DNA of 64,000 nt, taken from NCBI GenBank assembly GCA_009774245.1, contig VSNM01000024.1, forward strand, positions 3,944 to 67,943, given 5' to 3'. A program made the translations under genes and the position numbers. The stretch comes from Lachnospiraceae bacterium (GTDB taxonomy: Bacteria > Bacillota > Clostridia > Lachnospirales > Lachnospiraceae). Positions 25,550-33,355 of the stretch are shown piece after piece (positions within the stretch are counted from its first letter, which is position 1; every line of letters starts with the position of its first letter). The notes beneath the pieces were generated by a model, which was not told the origin of the DNA, did no database searches, and was given only the letters and a program-made list of their open reading frames with translations.

Positions 25550-26614
25550 CTATCCGCTGTACCCGTCATCTTTTTTGTAGATGACATCCAGTTGATTTTT
25601 TAATGTTTTCAATGTACTGATTACCTTGTCATAATCCATGCGCCGCGGGCCGATAATCCCGATCGTGCCCTTCATGCCCTCCTCGAGCTCATACGTGGCT
25701 GTAACCACACTGCAGTCTTTCATGGTTTTCACCGGCGTCTCGTTTCCGATATAGACCTGTATGCCCGTTCCACTCTCATCCGTGAGCGTATCCTGCACAA
25801 GCTCACTCAACAGCTGCTTCTCCTCAAAGGTTGTGATCAGCTCGCTGGCTCTCTGATTGTCCGCAAGCTCCGGATACTTGAAAATATTGTTGGCACCGCT
25901 CGTATAGATCTCCACATTCTCGTTATCCTTGATCACGGCTGCCACTGCATCCATGACCTCAGCGATAACGCCTGCATGAATGCCCGCCTGCTGCTTGAGG
26001 TTCGCGATCATCGCCAGATTGATCTCCTCGATCGGAAGTCCGTTCAGATTGGTGTTCAACAGGATATTCAGCTTTAGCAGTGTCTCGTCGTCAAGCATCT
26101 GGTCAACAGATATCATATCGTTTCTGATCACATTGCCCTCGACCACGATCGTGGTCAACAGCTGTCTTTCATCCACTCTGGAAAGCTGTATAAACTTCAA
26201 CTTATTTCCCCTGACCTGGGGAGCGGATATCATCGTGGCATAATTCGTGTTGGCCGCAAGCATCTTTGCCATCTGCTTGAGCACAGCCTCCATCTTATCC
26301 TCCCGGTCGAGCAGCATTTTCTGCATCATCTGTACTTCCTGCGTTGCCTGATTGAGCTGTTCCTCCTTCTCAAGCATCATCTGGTCCACGTACAGACGAT
26401 AGCCCTTATCAGAAGGAATCCTGCCTGCAGAGGTATGCGGCTGTATGATATAACCCAGTTCCTCGAGGTCTGACATCTCATTGCGGATTGTAGCAGAGCT
26501 CAGATTTAAGTCCGTATACTTGGAAATGGTCCTGCTTCCAACCGGTTCCCCTGTCTCCAGATAATTGCGGATGATCGCCTGCAAAATCTTTCGCTTTCGC
26601 TCGTCTAAATCCAA
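25550..26614 (-). CDS. hrcA: Heat-inducible repressor HrcA
   Basis: About 354 residues. An N-terminal winged helix (LDERKRKILQAIIRNYLE, GSRTISKYTDLNLSSATIRNEM) binds the CIRCE operator; the rest is the GAF-like HrcA domain. I place the start at TTG 26614, because AGGAAGGAG lies about 9 bases upstream and HrcA proteins usually begin at (M)xLDERK; an in-frame ATG at 26647 has no ribosome site. It is the first gene of hrcA-grpE-dnaK-dnaJ and controls that operon itself. Confidence 0.94.
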   Translation of the reverse strand: MDLDERKRKILQAIIRNYLETGEPVGSRTISKYTDLNLSSATIRNEMSDLEELGYIIQPHTSAGRIPSDKGYRLYVDQMMLEKEEQLNQATQEVQMMQKMLLDREDKMEAVLKQMAKMLAANTNYATMISAPQVRGNKLKFIQLSRVDERQLLTTIVVEGNVIRNDMISVDQMLDDETLLKLNILLNTNLNGLPIEEINLAMIANLKQQAGIHAGVIAEVMDAVAAVIKDNENVEIYTSGANNIFKYPELADNQRASELITTFEEKQLLSELVQDTLTDESGTGIQVYIGNETPVKTMKDCSVVTATYELEEGMKGTIGIIGPRRMDYDKVISTLKTLKNQLDVIYKKDDGYSG

Positions 26615-26665
26615 CCTGCCACGCTCCTTCCTCTCTGCCATATGCATAAGCTGATTTTTGTCTTA

Positions 26666-26692
26666 TTAGCACTCATTGTAATGGAGTGCTAA
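26666..26692 (-). promoter_or_regulatory. CIRCE operator
   Basis: Perfect consensus TTAGCACTC-N9-GAGTGCTAA between the promoter and hrcA. HrcA binding here represses the heat-shock operon at normal temperature. Confidence 0.98.
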
Positions 26693-26706
26693 TATTTACA
26701 TATACT

Positions 26707-26735
26707 AACTTACTACTTTCGGTTTTTATTGTCAA
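26707..26735 (-). promoter_or_regulatory. Promoter of hrcA-grpE-dnaK-dnaJ
   Basis: Minus strand TTGACA (26735-26730), 17 bases, TAAGTT (26712-26707). The -10 is weak; CIRCE lies just downstream. Confidence 0.6.
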
Positions 26736-26876
26736 CAATCTTTTTCATTTTAATTATAAAGAAATTATAAAGTAAAAAGGACATCGCCCAAAATGTCCTT
26801 TTATTGATATTCATAATCTTTATCACAGCTTCATAGAATGTACAAATGACTCAGAAGGAGAACCCTTTTCAAGAAT

Positions 26877-27134
26877 ATGAAAGATTATATTGAAGAAAGA
26901 GCGATCAATATTGCTGTCTATATTATCGACAATAACGCCACTGTGAGGCAGACCGCCAAAGCGTTTGGAGTAAGTAAATCGACTGTACATAAAGATGTCA
27001 CCTCCCGGCTCATGCAGATCAATCCCACCCTTGCTAGGCAGGCGCGGACAGTGCTGGATATCAATAAATCCGAGCGTCACATCAGAGGCGGACTTGCCAC
27101 CCGCGAAAAATATGCACATTCCAATAAGGAATAA
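26877..27134 (+). CDS. spoIIID: Sporulation regulator SpoIIID
   Basis: 85 residues, a small DNA-binding regulator of mother-cell genes in sporulation. The helix-turn-helix is TVRQTAKAFGVSKSTVHKDV (about 22-41), and RHIRGGLATREKYAHS forms the conserved basic tail. Length and sequence follow Bacillus SpoIIID closely. The AAGGAG site lies about 15 bases before the ATG, further than normal, but the conserved N-terminus (MKDYIEERA) supports this start. Its presence is the best sign that the organism forms spores. Confidence 0.95.
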   Translation: MKDYIEERAINIAVYIIDNNATVRQTAKAFGVSKSTVHKDVTSRLMQINPTLARQARTVLDINKSERHIRGGLATREKYAHSNKE

Positions 27135-27136
27135 AC

Positions 27137-27175
27137 GCAGACGAGTAGGGGAAACGTCTTCCCCTACTCATCTGC
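27137..27175. terminator. Terminator after spoIIID
   Basis: Long inverted repeat: GCAGA/TCTGC outer and GAGTAGGGGAA/TTCCCCTACTC inner arms, 3 bases after the stop codon. The inner arm resembles the dispersed repeat at 5545-5598. Confidence 0.75.
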
Positions 27176-27270
27176 AGTCTTTCACTCTGTAATGTTTCTC
27201 CTATCCATACGCGTTTCCTATACTCTCTTAATCAGGAGGCATTGTCTTAACCGACATCCGAGCCGCACTC

Positions 27271-28551
27271 TCAGACAACCCTGCGCACACACAGAATATC
27301 GCGGTAGAGCGCATTGCTGATCTTGATTCCCGTCTTGGCAGAGCTCGCGTGGACAATCTTTCCGTTTCCGATGTAGATAGCCACATGCCCCGGATAGCAT
27401 ATGATATCTCCGGGCTCCGCCTCCGCATAGCTTACCTCCCTGCCAACGCTTCTCTGGGAGGTCGAATTTCGCGGCAGACTGTACCCGTATGCCTTAAAGA
27501 CAGACTGCGTAAATCCGGAACAATCCGCCCCGTTTGTCAGGCTCGTGCCTCCCGCCACATAAGGGTTCCCCACAAACCCGCAGGCATACGAAGCAATCTC
27601 CTTGCCCTTCGCGCTTCCGTTTGCCGCCATGATGGAGGATGTATCGACAGAAGCCGTCGGTGTCTTTGTCTCTGTTGTGGTACTGCTGTTGCTGTTATTA
27701 CTATTATTATTGTTATTGTTGTTCTCGCTGTTTTTCTTTGCCTCTTCCTCTTTGCGCTTGCGCTCTTCCTCTTCCTTACGCCTGCGCTCCTCTTCCTCTT
27801 TGCGCTTGCGCTCTTCCTCCGCCTCGATCTGTTTGATCTGCGCGTTTCTCTGCTTGATCTGGGATTTGTAGACCTCCGCCTGCTGCCTGGCCTTGCTGAT
27901 CTGCACTGCGTAGTCCTCGCTGATCGCCTCGAGCTCAGCCCGCGCCTCCTCCACGCTGTCCATCTCCTCCTGCAGACCTTCCTGAGCCTCCTCAAGCTCC
28001 GACTCCTCGATCTCCAGATTTTCCTTCAAATCCTCCACGTTCTGCCGGGCAATCTTATAGTTTGTGAACATCTTTTTGTCATACTCATGCATCTTCTCGA
28101 TATAGTCTGCCTTGTTGAGCATATCCTGCATGGATGAGGAGCTGAATATAATGTCCAGAAAAGTAGTGTCGCCGCTCTCATACATCGCCTTCACCCGAAC
28201 CTTCATCGCCTCATACTGCGCCTGCTCCACCTTCTGGGCTTCCGCAAGGTCGATCTTCGCCTGCTCAATCTGTGCTTTCTTGGCCTCGATCTCCTCCTCG
28301 AGAAGACTGATGCTCGCCATGAGTTCTGCGATCTCATTGCTGAGTGTCTGTATCTCTGCGTCAATGCCGGCCTGCTCATCCTCGAGCTCATTGACCTGAT
28401 CGTCCAGATCGTCCAGTTTGTCCTGATCCTCTTGATTCTGCTGCTTCAAATCATCCTTTTTTGCCGCCTGTACCAGATTGATATGATATGACGAAAAAAA
28501 TACGACTGCACACAATCCGATGATTCCCAGACGCCTGCATCTCTTTTTCAT
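27271..28551 (-). CDS. Secreted coiled-coil NlpC/P60 peptidoglycan hydrolase
   Basis: 426 residues. A signal peptide (cleavage near VQAA) is followed by a long coiled coil (about 30-245, CwlO/SagA-like), a charged Lys/Arg/Glu segment, an Asn/Ser-rich linker, and a C-terminal NlpC/P60 domain. The catalytic triad is visible: Cys in NGADCSGFTQ, His in YPGHVAIYIG, and the later His in KIVHASS. It should cleave D-Glu-dibasic amino acid bonds in stem peptides outside the cell. The linker's poly-Asn run is encoded by near-identical AAT/AAC triplets and may vary in length. Confidence 0.9.
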   Translation of the reverse strand: MKKRCRRLGIIGLCAVVFFSSYHINLVQAAKKDDLKQQNQEDQDKLDDLDDQVNELEDEQAGIDAEIQTLSNEIAELMASISLLEEEIEAKKAQIEQAKIDLAEAQKVEQAQYEAMKVRVKAMYESGDTTFLDIIFSSSSMQDMLNKADYIEKMHEYDKKMFTNYKIARQNVEDLKENLEIEESELEEAQEGLQEEMDSVEEARAELEAISEDYAVQISKARQQAEVYKSQIKQRNAQIKQIEAEEERKRKEEEERRRKEEEERKRKEEEAKKNSENNNNNNNSNNSNSSTTTETKTPTASVDTSSIMAANGSAKGKEIASYACGFVGNPYVAGGTSLTNGADCSGFTQSVFKAYGYSLPRNSTSQRSVGREVSYAEAEPGDIICYPGHVAIYIGNGKIVHASSAKTGIKISNALYRDILCVRRVV

Positions 28552-28594
28552 GTGTATCTTCCCCTTCTACCTTCAACAACCATGCCGCAGCTCC

Positions 28595-29788
28595 TTATGA
28601 CTCTGCCGCTTCCTCCTCGATGGTAACAATTTCCATCAACCGCTCAATCACCTGATCCTGCACGATGGACATTCTATAGGTGGAGAATCCCACTCTGTCG
28701 ATCAGTTCCTCACCCGATATGGAACCATATTCGGCTTTTGCCGCTTCCTCATCCGCTTTCGCATATACCATCTCATCCGTGAGCTCGATTCCCTCAGCTC
28801 TCGCCACAGCCTCCATCACCAGATATTGCTTCACGATCTCCGTGCACATCTCCTGCGCCTGGCTGTCATACTCTTCCCGTGTCAGACCGGACGCGGCTGT
28901 CACAAAGCTGTCTAGATCCATACCGTACATGGCCGCGACAGATTCCATATAGAGATTATAGCTCTGTACTTCCTCCTCGACAAGGTACTCCGGCACGGAT
29001 TTCATCGTGCTCTCCCCGACAAGTTTCTGCACGATCATGCTCTTCGCATTTGCCACAAAGGTCTCCTCGGCATTGTCCTCCGCAGCCTGTCGGCCGGCCT
29101 CCCACACTTCCTCCTTCGACTTGTAGGGGAGTCCCAGCATCTCCAGCTCCTCGGGCGTCACTGTCTCATACTTCGCTGATCCCTCTATGCCGTTGACCGT
29201 GACGGTAAACACCACCTCCTGTCCCGCGAGATCGGGATTCTTCTGATACGGATCAGGAAATGTCAGATTCAGATCTACCGTCTCGCCAGGCATCACGCCT
29301 ATCAGCCCGTCCTCAAAGCCCTCGATAAACCCTCCTGAACCGATTGTAAGCTTATATCCCGACGCGGTGCCGCCGTCAAAAGCCACGCCGTCCTTCTTGC
29401 CCACAAAGTCAATATCTGTCACATCGCCTTCCTCAACGGCCCGGTCCATGATCCTTCCCACCAGGAGCTCTCTGTCAATATACTCCGTGATCGCCGCGTC
29501 ATCCACTACCGGTTTGAACGCGCTCACTTTCATATTCTGATAATCCGCCAGCGTTATATACTCGTCAATGTCCAGATCCTCAATCCCTACATAATCCTCC
29601 CTGTCGCTTATCTTCTCCGTCTCCGCTGCCGATTCGCCGGACACGGCCTCCTCCGTCTTAGCACCTGTCTCACCTTCCTCAACCGTCTGTGCGGTCTCCT
29701 GCGCATCCTGCCCTGACTTTCCGCCGCAAGCGCTCACACTCATGGCCATGACGCCCGCCATGCACATCCATGCCAATTTCTTTTTCAT
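28595..29788 (-). CDS. Trigger-factor-like peptidyl-prolyl isomerase lipoprotein
   Basis: 397 residues. Signal peptide with lipobox (VSACGG, Cys about 21), then an acidic Thr/Glu/Ala linker, then an FKBP-type domain (about 115-200; VDIDFVGKKDGVAFDGGTA-like start and GFEDGLIGVMPGETVDLNLTFP) and a helical C-terminal arm as in trigger factor. It lacks the ribosome-binding N-domain, so it probably folds secreted proteins at the outer face of the membrane, comparable in place to PrsA. It lies 43 bases upstream of the NlpC/P60 gene, so the two may be cotranscribed. Confidence 0.82.
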   Translation of the reverse strand: MKKKLAWMCMAGVMAMSVSACGGKSGQDAQETAQTVEEGETGAKTEEAVSGESAAETEKISDREDYVGIEDLDIDEYITLADYQNMKVSAFKPVVDDAAITEYIDRELLVGRIMDRAVEEGDVTDIDFVGKKDGVAFDGGTASGYKLTIGSGGFIEGFEDGLIGVMPGETVDLNLTFPDPYQKNPDLAGQEVVFTVTVNGIEGSAKYETVTPEELEMLGLPYKSKEEVWEAGRQAAEDNAEETFVANAKSMIVQKLVGESTMKSVPEYLVEEEVQSYNLYMESVAAMYGMDLDSFVTAASGLTREEYDSQAQEMCTEIVKQYLVMEAVARAEGIELTDEMVYAKADEEAAKAEYGSISGEELIDRVGFSTYRMSIVQDQVIERLMEIVTIEEEAAES

Positions 29789-29852
29789 AAAACACGAATC
29801 CTTCCTTATAATATAAACTTTTTCAAACTATCCCCTCAAAAAAATATCACAC

Positions 29853-29869
29853 TGCCCGACGATCGGGCA
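29853..29869. promoter_or_regulatory. Palindrome upstream of the PPIase lipoprotein
   Basis: TGCCCGA and TCGGGCA around CGA. On the minus strand it precedes a candidate promoter (TTGAGG, 18 bases, TATATT). It may be an operator. Confidence 0.4.
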
Positions 29870-30058
29870 ATAACTATATCATAACATTATCGCGTGAAAA
29901 AGACAATGAAATCGACAGACTTTCTTGCACTTTCCATTATTTAATGTTACAATCCTTATAATGACATGGCAGCTGCCGCCAGACAACACTGCCCGTCCGA
30001 TAGCTGTCATATGCGTTCAACGATAAATATTTCATGAAAAGAAAGGTAATGGTTTCCA

Positions 30059-30526
30059 ATGGCAAAAGTTATAATCACAATTTTAATCATTCTCGTCCTG
30101 ATTTTGGTGGTGCTCTATTTCGTCGGAAGAAAACTACAGAAAAAACAGGCCGAACAGGAGGCACAGATCGAGGCGGCCAAGCAGACCGTCACGATGCTCA
30201 TCATCGACAAGAAGAAGCTCAAGCTAAAGGACGCCGGACTTCCCGCCGCGGTACTGGAACAGACGCCAAAGTACATGCGCCGCGCAAAGTTCCCGATCGT
30301 GAAGGCCAAGATCGGTCCACAGATCATGTCACTGATCTGCGACGCCTCCATTTTTGACATTGTTCCAGTCAAGAAGGAAGTCAAGGCCACGATCAGCGGC
30401 ATCTACATCACCGATGTGAAGGGTATCCGCGGCAAGCTCAACACAGCTCCCGCCAAGAAAAAGGGAAAATTCCGCAGCTGGGTTGACCGGATGCAGGAAA
30501 AAGCCGGCGCGAAACCGCTCAAGTAG
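30059..30526 (+). CDS. Single-pass membrane protein, function unknown
   Basis: 155 residues. An N-terminal transmembrane helix (IITILIILVLILVVLYFVG) is followed by a basic cytoplasmic region. That region holds KKKLKLKDAGLPAAVLEQTPKY-type and AKFPIVKAKIGPQIM segments, and a Lys-rich tail. Codon use matches its neighbours, and the reading frame has GC-rich third positions, which supports expression. I do not recognise a named family. The strong positive charge would fit contact with membrane lipids or RNA, but this is conjecture. GAAAGG lies about 13 bases before the ATG. Confidence 0.7.
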   Translation: MAKVIITILIILVLILVVLYFVGRKLQKKQAEQEAQIEAAKQTVTMLIIDKKKLKLKDAGLPAAVLEQTPKYMRRAKFPIVKAKIGPQIMSLICDASIFDIVPVKKEVKATISGIYITDVKGIRGKLNTAPAKKKGKFRSWVDRMQEKAGAKPLK

Positions 30527-30530
30527 GGGA

Positions 30531-30677
30531 GGATCCAAGTTACTGTTCACTCCGTTCCAGTAACAGGTCAAAATCCATGCAAAATTTGCTTCGCAAATGG
30601 ATTTTGACTTATAAACTATACGTTTTTTCACGGACTTAGCAGTAAATGCTAAGTCCTGTATGAACAGTAACGAATCC
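30531..30677. other. Structured intergenic block with alternative pairings
   Basis: Outer arms TTACTGTTCA (30540-30549) and TGAACAGTAA (30661-30670), extended by GGAT/ATCC, enclose a 12-bp stem GTCAAAATCCAT (30567-30578 with 30597-30608) and a 10-bp stem GGACTTAGCA (30632-30641 with 30647-30656). The outer 5' arm can instead pair locally: GTTACTG (30539-30545) with CAGTAAC (30558-30564). The two pairings exclude each other. Because the stems have no G-T pairs, the strand cannot be told. Confidence 0.5.
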
Positions 30678-30707
30678 AATCCCCTGCCTGAGTCGCAAAC
30701 ATAAATC

Positions 30708-31365
30708 GAGCGGTCGTCATATCTTTTATCTCGAATACGCTTCGAATACGTCCCGAATGATACAACGACCGCTCTAATGTGATGCAATATTCAATTTTTT
30801 CCTCTTTCCCGAACCCTCTGATTCACAAATCTTCTGATTCGCACTTACTCAATTTACGTTGCTTCTTTTGTCTTTCCCGTCTCTCTTCGACCTCTTCCAT
30901 TCAGGTCTCCGACTTTTCACTTTCGTCTCTTCCCTATCCTCCGACATGAATTCGAAATACACTTCTTAATTCTCCTGCACTGCTGTCGCCATCTCAATTC
31001 CGATTCGAATCCTCCATCTGTGAGAATCTCGATCTTCCTTGTCGACCGATCTTTGCAACTGCATCTTCTACCTTCACATATCCATTAAGGGATTTCTTCC
31101 TGTCAGAGCTAGGTCTCTGCGATTGTCAACGGAATCATCTCCTTTCACAAACACCCTCTATTCTGATTGCCTGCAGGTATCCGAATGCTGCATTTGTTTT
31201 ATCAAATGCTTTACAAAAGCTTTTTGTACCATTATGTATTTATCTTTGGTATCTCTACAATTCGTCTTTTGTAAATACGCTTCGTCTTTCTCTTTGGTAC
31301 TTGTCCTCTGATGTTATCCTATGTAACCATCTTCTGTACCTTGCTCTTCTCTTTTTCCTTTGTGT
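30708..31365 (-). ncRNA. Candidate large structured non-coding RNA
   Basis: About 650 nt without a plausible ORF on the minus strand, with its own promoter and a strong purine bias (about 70 percent purine in the two 60-base lines I counted). Local stems include GGTAC/GTACC enclosing GAT(G)GTTA/TAACATC (31340-31296), GTATTTA/TAAATAC (31278-31236), GCATTTG/CAAATGC (31209-31190), CAGAG/CTCTG (31119-31104) and GACCT/AGGTC (30907-30889). A 16-bp closing stem at the 3' end (30774-30759 with 30723-30708) has two G-U pairs that exist only in the minus-strand transcript. Size and style recall large bacterial RNAs such as ROOL, GOLLD or OLE; I cannot confirm membership. Confidence 0.45.
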
Positions 31366-31371
31366 AATTGT

Positions 31372-31400
31372 ATAGTAACACGTCTCTTCCACAATTGCAA
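31372..31400 (-). promoter_or_regulatory. Promoter of the candidate ncRNA
   Basis: Minus strand TTGCAA (31400-31395), 17-base spacer, TACTAT (31377-31372), starting about 50 bases after the CarD-like stop codon. Confidence 0.5.
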
Positions 31401-31447
31401 TAGCTTTCTCTTAATTTGTCAAAAACTGTCGGATTTGCCATATTTTA

Positions 31448-31834
31448 TCAGTTATTTTGTATATTGTTTTCTGAATTTTCTGACAATTTTCGTTTGATAT
31501 CCGTACGCTGACTGCTGTCCCTCTGCCTGCTCTTCTGCTTTTGTCCCGCTGTGCTCTTCTCAATCACATAAGCCGCCTCACCCTTTACCTGATCGCTCTT
31601 CTCGTCAAAGTCCTCCGCCTCGCGCAGCACCCGCGCCTCATCCACTGTGATCAGATTTCTGAGCTGCACTGTATGATTTTCCACAGGTATGTACGCTTTT
31701 ATCGTCCTGTCATACACAGAGCGCAGCAGATAATAATTGTAAGATTCCTTTTTGTTGTCCGCAAGCTTTACGATATCGTCCACAATACACACACCGATCG
31801 TCTCACTGTATATTACTTCCTTCTTCTGAAACAA
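31448..31834 (-). CDS. CarD/CdnL-family RNA polymerase-binding regulator
   Basis: About 128 residues. The N-terminal 75 residues match the CarD/CdnL/TRCF RNA-polymerase-interaction fold: FQKKEVIYSETIGVCIVDDI, YYLLRSVYDRTIKAYIPVEN and LRNLITVDEARVL. These proteins bind the RNA polymerase beta subunit and steady open complexes. The C-terminus is charged and low in complexity (SRQRDSSQRTDIKRKLSEN) and lacks the usual CarD DNA-binding helices, so the protein is shorter than typical (about 160). The start is TTG 31834 with GGAGGG 5 bases upstream; the ATG at 31939 gives an implausible N-terminus. Confidence 0.75.
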   Translation of the reverse strand: MFQKKEVIYSETIGVCIVDDIVKLADNKKESYNYYLLRSVYDRTIKAYIPVENHTVQLRNLITVDEARVLREAEDFDEKSDQVKGEAAYVIEKSTAGQKQKSRQRDSSQRTDIKRKLSENSENNIQNN

Positions 31835-31860
31835 ATCTATCCCTCCAGCATTTTCCTGTC

Positions 31861-31896
31861 GAATCGAGCAGGGCGTGACCCTCTCTCCCCGTGTGC
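31861..31896. repeat. Dispersed repeat, copy B
   Basis: Shares AATCGAG(T/C)AGGG, TGACC and CCGTGTGCA in the same order and spacing as 5551-5596. The inner stem is partly degraded compared with copy A. Confidence 0.4.
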
Positions 31897-32159
31897 AAAA
31901 AATAGCACCCGCCCACTCCGGAACCGATGCTATTTTCACCTCACATTATGAAGTTTCCCGACTGCCATTGACTGATAACCCGCATTTCCTTTCCCGTCTG
32001 ATACACGTGAGTTACTTCCCTTTCGCACCAGCCAGCCGTCAATCAAACCAGCCAGCGGAGAATTTGTTCCGCTTGCTCCGTATCACCAGACCATTTTCTC
32101 CTTTTATTTCCTGTTTCTTTGATACTATTATCGGCAGAAATGACAAAAGACTTAACATC

Positions 32160-32197
32160 AAAAAAGGAAATAAAATAGGAGGGTTCCCCCTCCTATT
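32160..32197 (-). terminator. Terminator of glgC-glgD
   Basis: Minus strand ATAGGAGGG/CCCTCCTAT stem (32175-32196) followed by TTTTATTT. Confidence 0.85.
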
Positions 32198-32206
32198 CAA
32201 GTTTTC

Positions 32207-33355
32207 TCAGACATTCTTGCGCTTTTCCACAAATACAGGGAAGGAATCTGTCCCCTTTAACTCCTTGTAGGCGGAAATCTTCACATTCTTGTCCGTGATC
32301 GCGTACTCAACCGTCGCGCCGGTCTCGATCACGGTATCCTGCATCAGCACACAGTTTCTCACCTTTGCGCCCTTGCCAATCCTGACGCCCCTGAACAGAA
32401 TACTGTTCTCGACTTCACCCTCAATCACACAGCCGTCCGCCGCCATCACATTCTTTGCGTGAGAACCCGCCGCATACCTTGTCGGATTATCGTCCCGAAT
32501 CTTGGTGTACACAGGATTGGGTGAAAACAGCGCGTTGACATTCTCTTCCTTCAGCATCTTCATATTTTCTGCAAAATAGGTGTTGATATCGAGAATGCGC
32601 GCATAGTAACCGTCATGCTGATAAGCTTTCACATTCAGCTCGTCAAGCTGCGGAGCTATAATATCGCGCTCAAAATAGGTAAGTCCGTTGACATATGCCT
32701 GCCGGATCTGATCCATCAAAAGCTGCCGCTCAATGACATAAATATTCATGGAAACATTGTGCTCGCCGCTCTCCTTGTTGTTTACCACAATCTTCTGTAC
32801 CCTGCCCTCAGCGTCAATATCAAGCGTATAGTACAGATCTTTCTTGGTCACATCGATATCGCGCAGAGCCTTTGGAATCTCCTCCCTGGTATACGCGATC
32901 GTCACATCCGCGCCGCTGTCGATATGCTGCTGGAGGAGCTTGTTGAAATTGAAATTAACCGCAACGTTCGTGTCCGCCATAATGACATATTTTTCCTTCT
33001 GGCGTTTCAGGTAATCGATAATACTTGCGATCGCCTCAACCCTGCCGTTGTATATGTTTACTGTCTTCTGCGCAAACGGAGGAATAATGTTCAGACCACC
33101 CTTCTTGCGCGTCAAATCCCACTCTCTGCCGGAGCCGAGATGATCCATCAGGGAATGATAATTTCTCTTTACAATCAGTGATATGTTGTCAATACCGCAG
33201 TTTACCATACTGGAAAGCATGAAATCTACCAGTCTGTAACGGCTTGCAAACGGTATGGATGCCATCAGTCTCTCTGTCACGAGCTCCGGCACTAAGGAAT
33301 CATAGCTGTTTGGGAACAAAATGCCCATTGCTGAATCTGCGTTTGAATTGATCAT
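32207..33355 (-). CDS. glgD: Glucose-1-phosphate adenylyltransferase subunit GlgD
   Basis: 382 residues. The nucleotidyltransferase fold is recognisable (SIPFASRYRLVDFMLSSMVNCGID), but the GlgC-type catalytic loop GGxGxRL is missing at the N-terminus (it begins NSNADSAMGILFPN). It is followed by the left-handed beta-helix region with VIEGEVENSILFRGVRIG. This is the GlgD subunit, thought to be regulatory and to raise GlgC activity for ADP-glucose and glycogen synthesis. Its ATG overlaps the glgC stop (ATGA), giving translational coupling and a fixed ratio. Confidence 0.94.
   Translation of the reverse strand: MINSNADSAMGILFPNSYDSLVPELVTERLMASIPFASRYRLVDFMLSSMVNCGIDNISLIVKRNYHSLMDHLGSGREWDLTRKKGGLNIIPPFAQKTVNIYNGRVEAIASIIDYLKRQKEKYVIMADTNVAVNFNFNKLLQQHIDSGADVTIAYTREEIPKALRDIDVTKKDLYYTLDIDAEGRVQKIVVNNKESGEHNVSMNIYVIERQLLMDQIRQAYVNGLTYFERDIIAPQLDELNVKAYQHDGYYARILDINTYFAENMKMLKEENVNALFSPNPVYTKIRDDNPTRYAAGSHAKNVMAADGCVIEGEVENSILFRGVRIGKGAKVRNCVLMQDTVIETGATVEYAITDKNVKISAYKELKGTDSFPVFVEKRKNV

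Larger units (their letters stand above)
31835..32206. other. Intergenic region between carD-like gene and glgD
   Basis: 372 bases containing copy B of the dispersed repeat and the glgD terminator. No gene is supported; an in-frame upstream extension of the CarD ORF crosses the repeat and is not credible. Confidence 0.5.

Noticed and set aside
27639..27836. Low-complexity plus-strand frames opposite the hydrolase linker
   Set aside because: They are antisense images of Glu/Lys/Arg and Asn repeats in the NlpC/P60 protein.
31039..31311. Plus-strand open frame of 90 codons in the gene-poor region
   Set aside because: Composition is Phe/Ser/Leu/Cys-rich from pyrimidine bias, and it has no ribosome site. 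It is antisense to the candidate RNA.
30708..31365. Candidate RNA considered as RNase P RNA, tmRNA or 6S RNA
   Set aside because: The conserved RNase P core segments and a tmRNA tag frame are not visible, and the length and purine bias do not fit 6S RNA.
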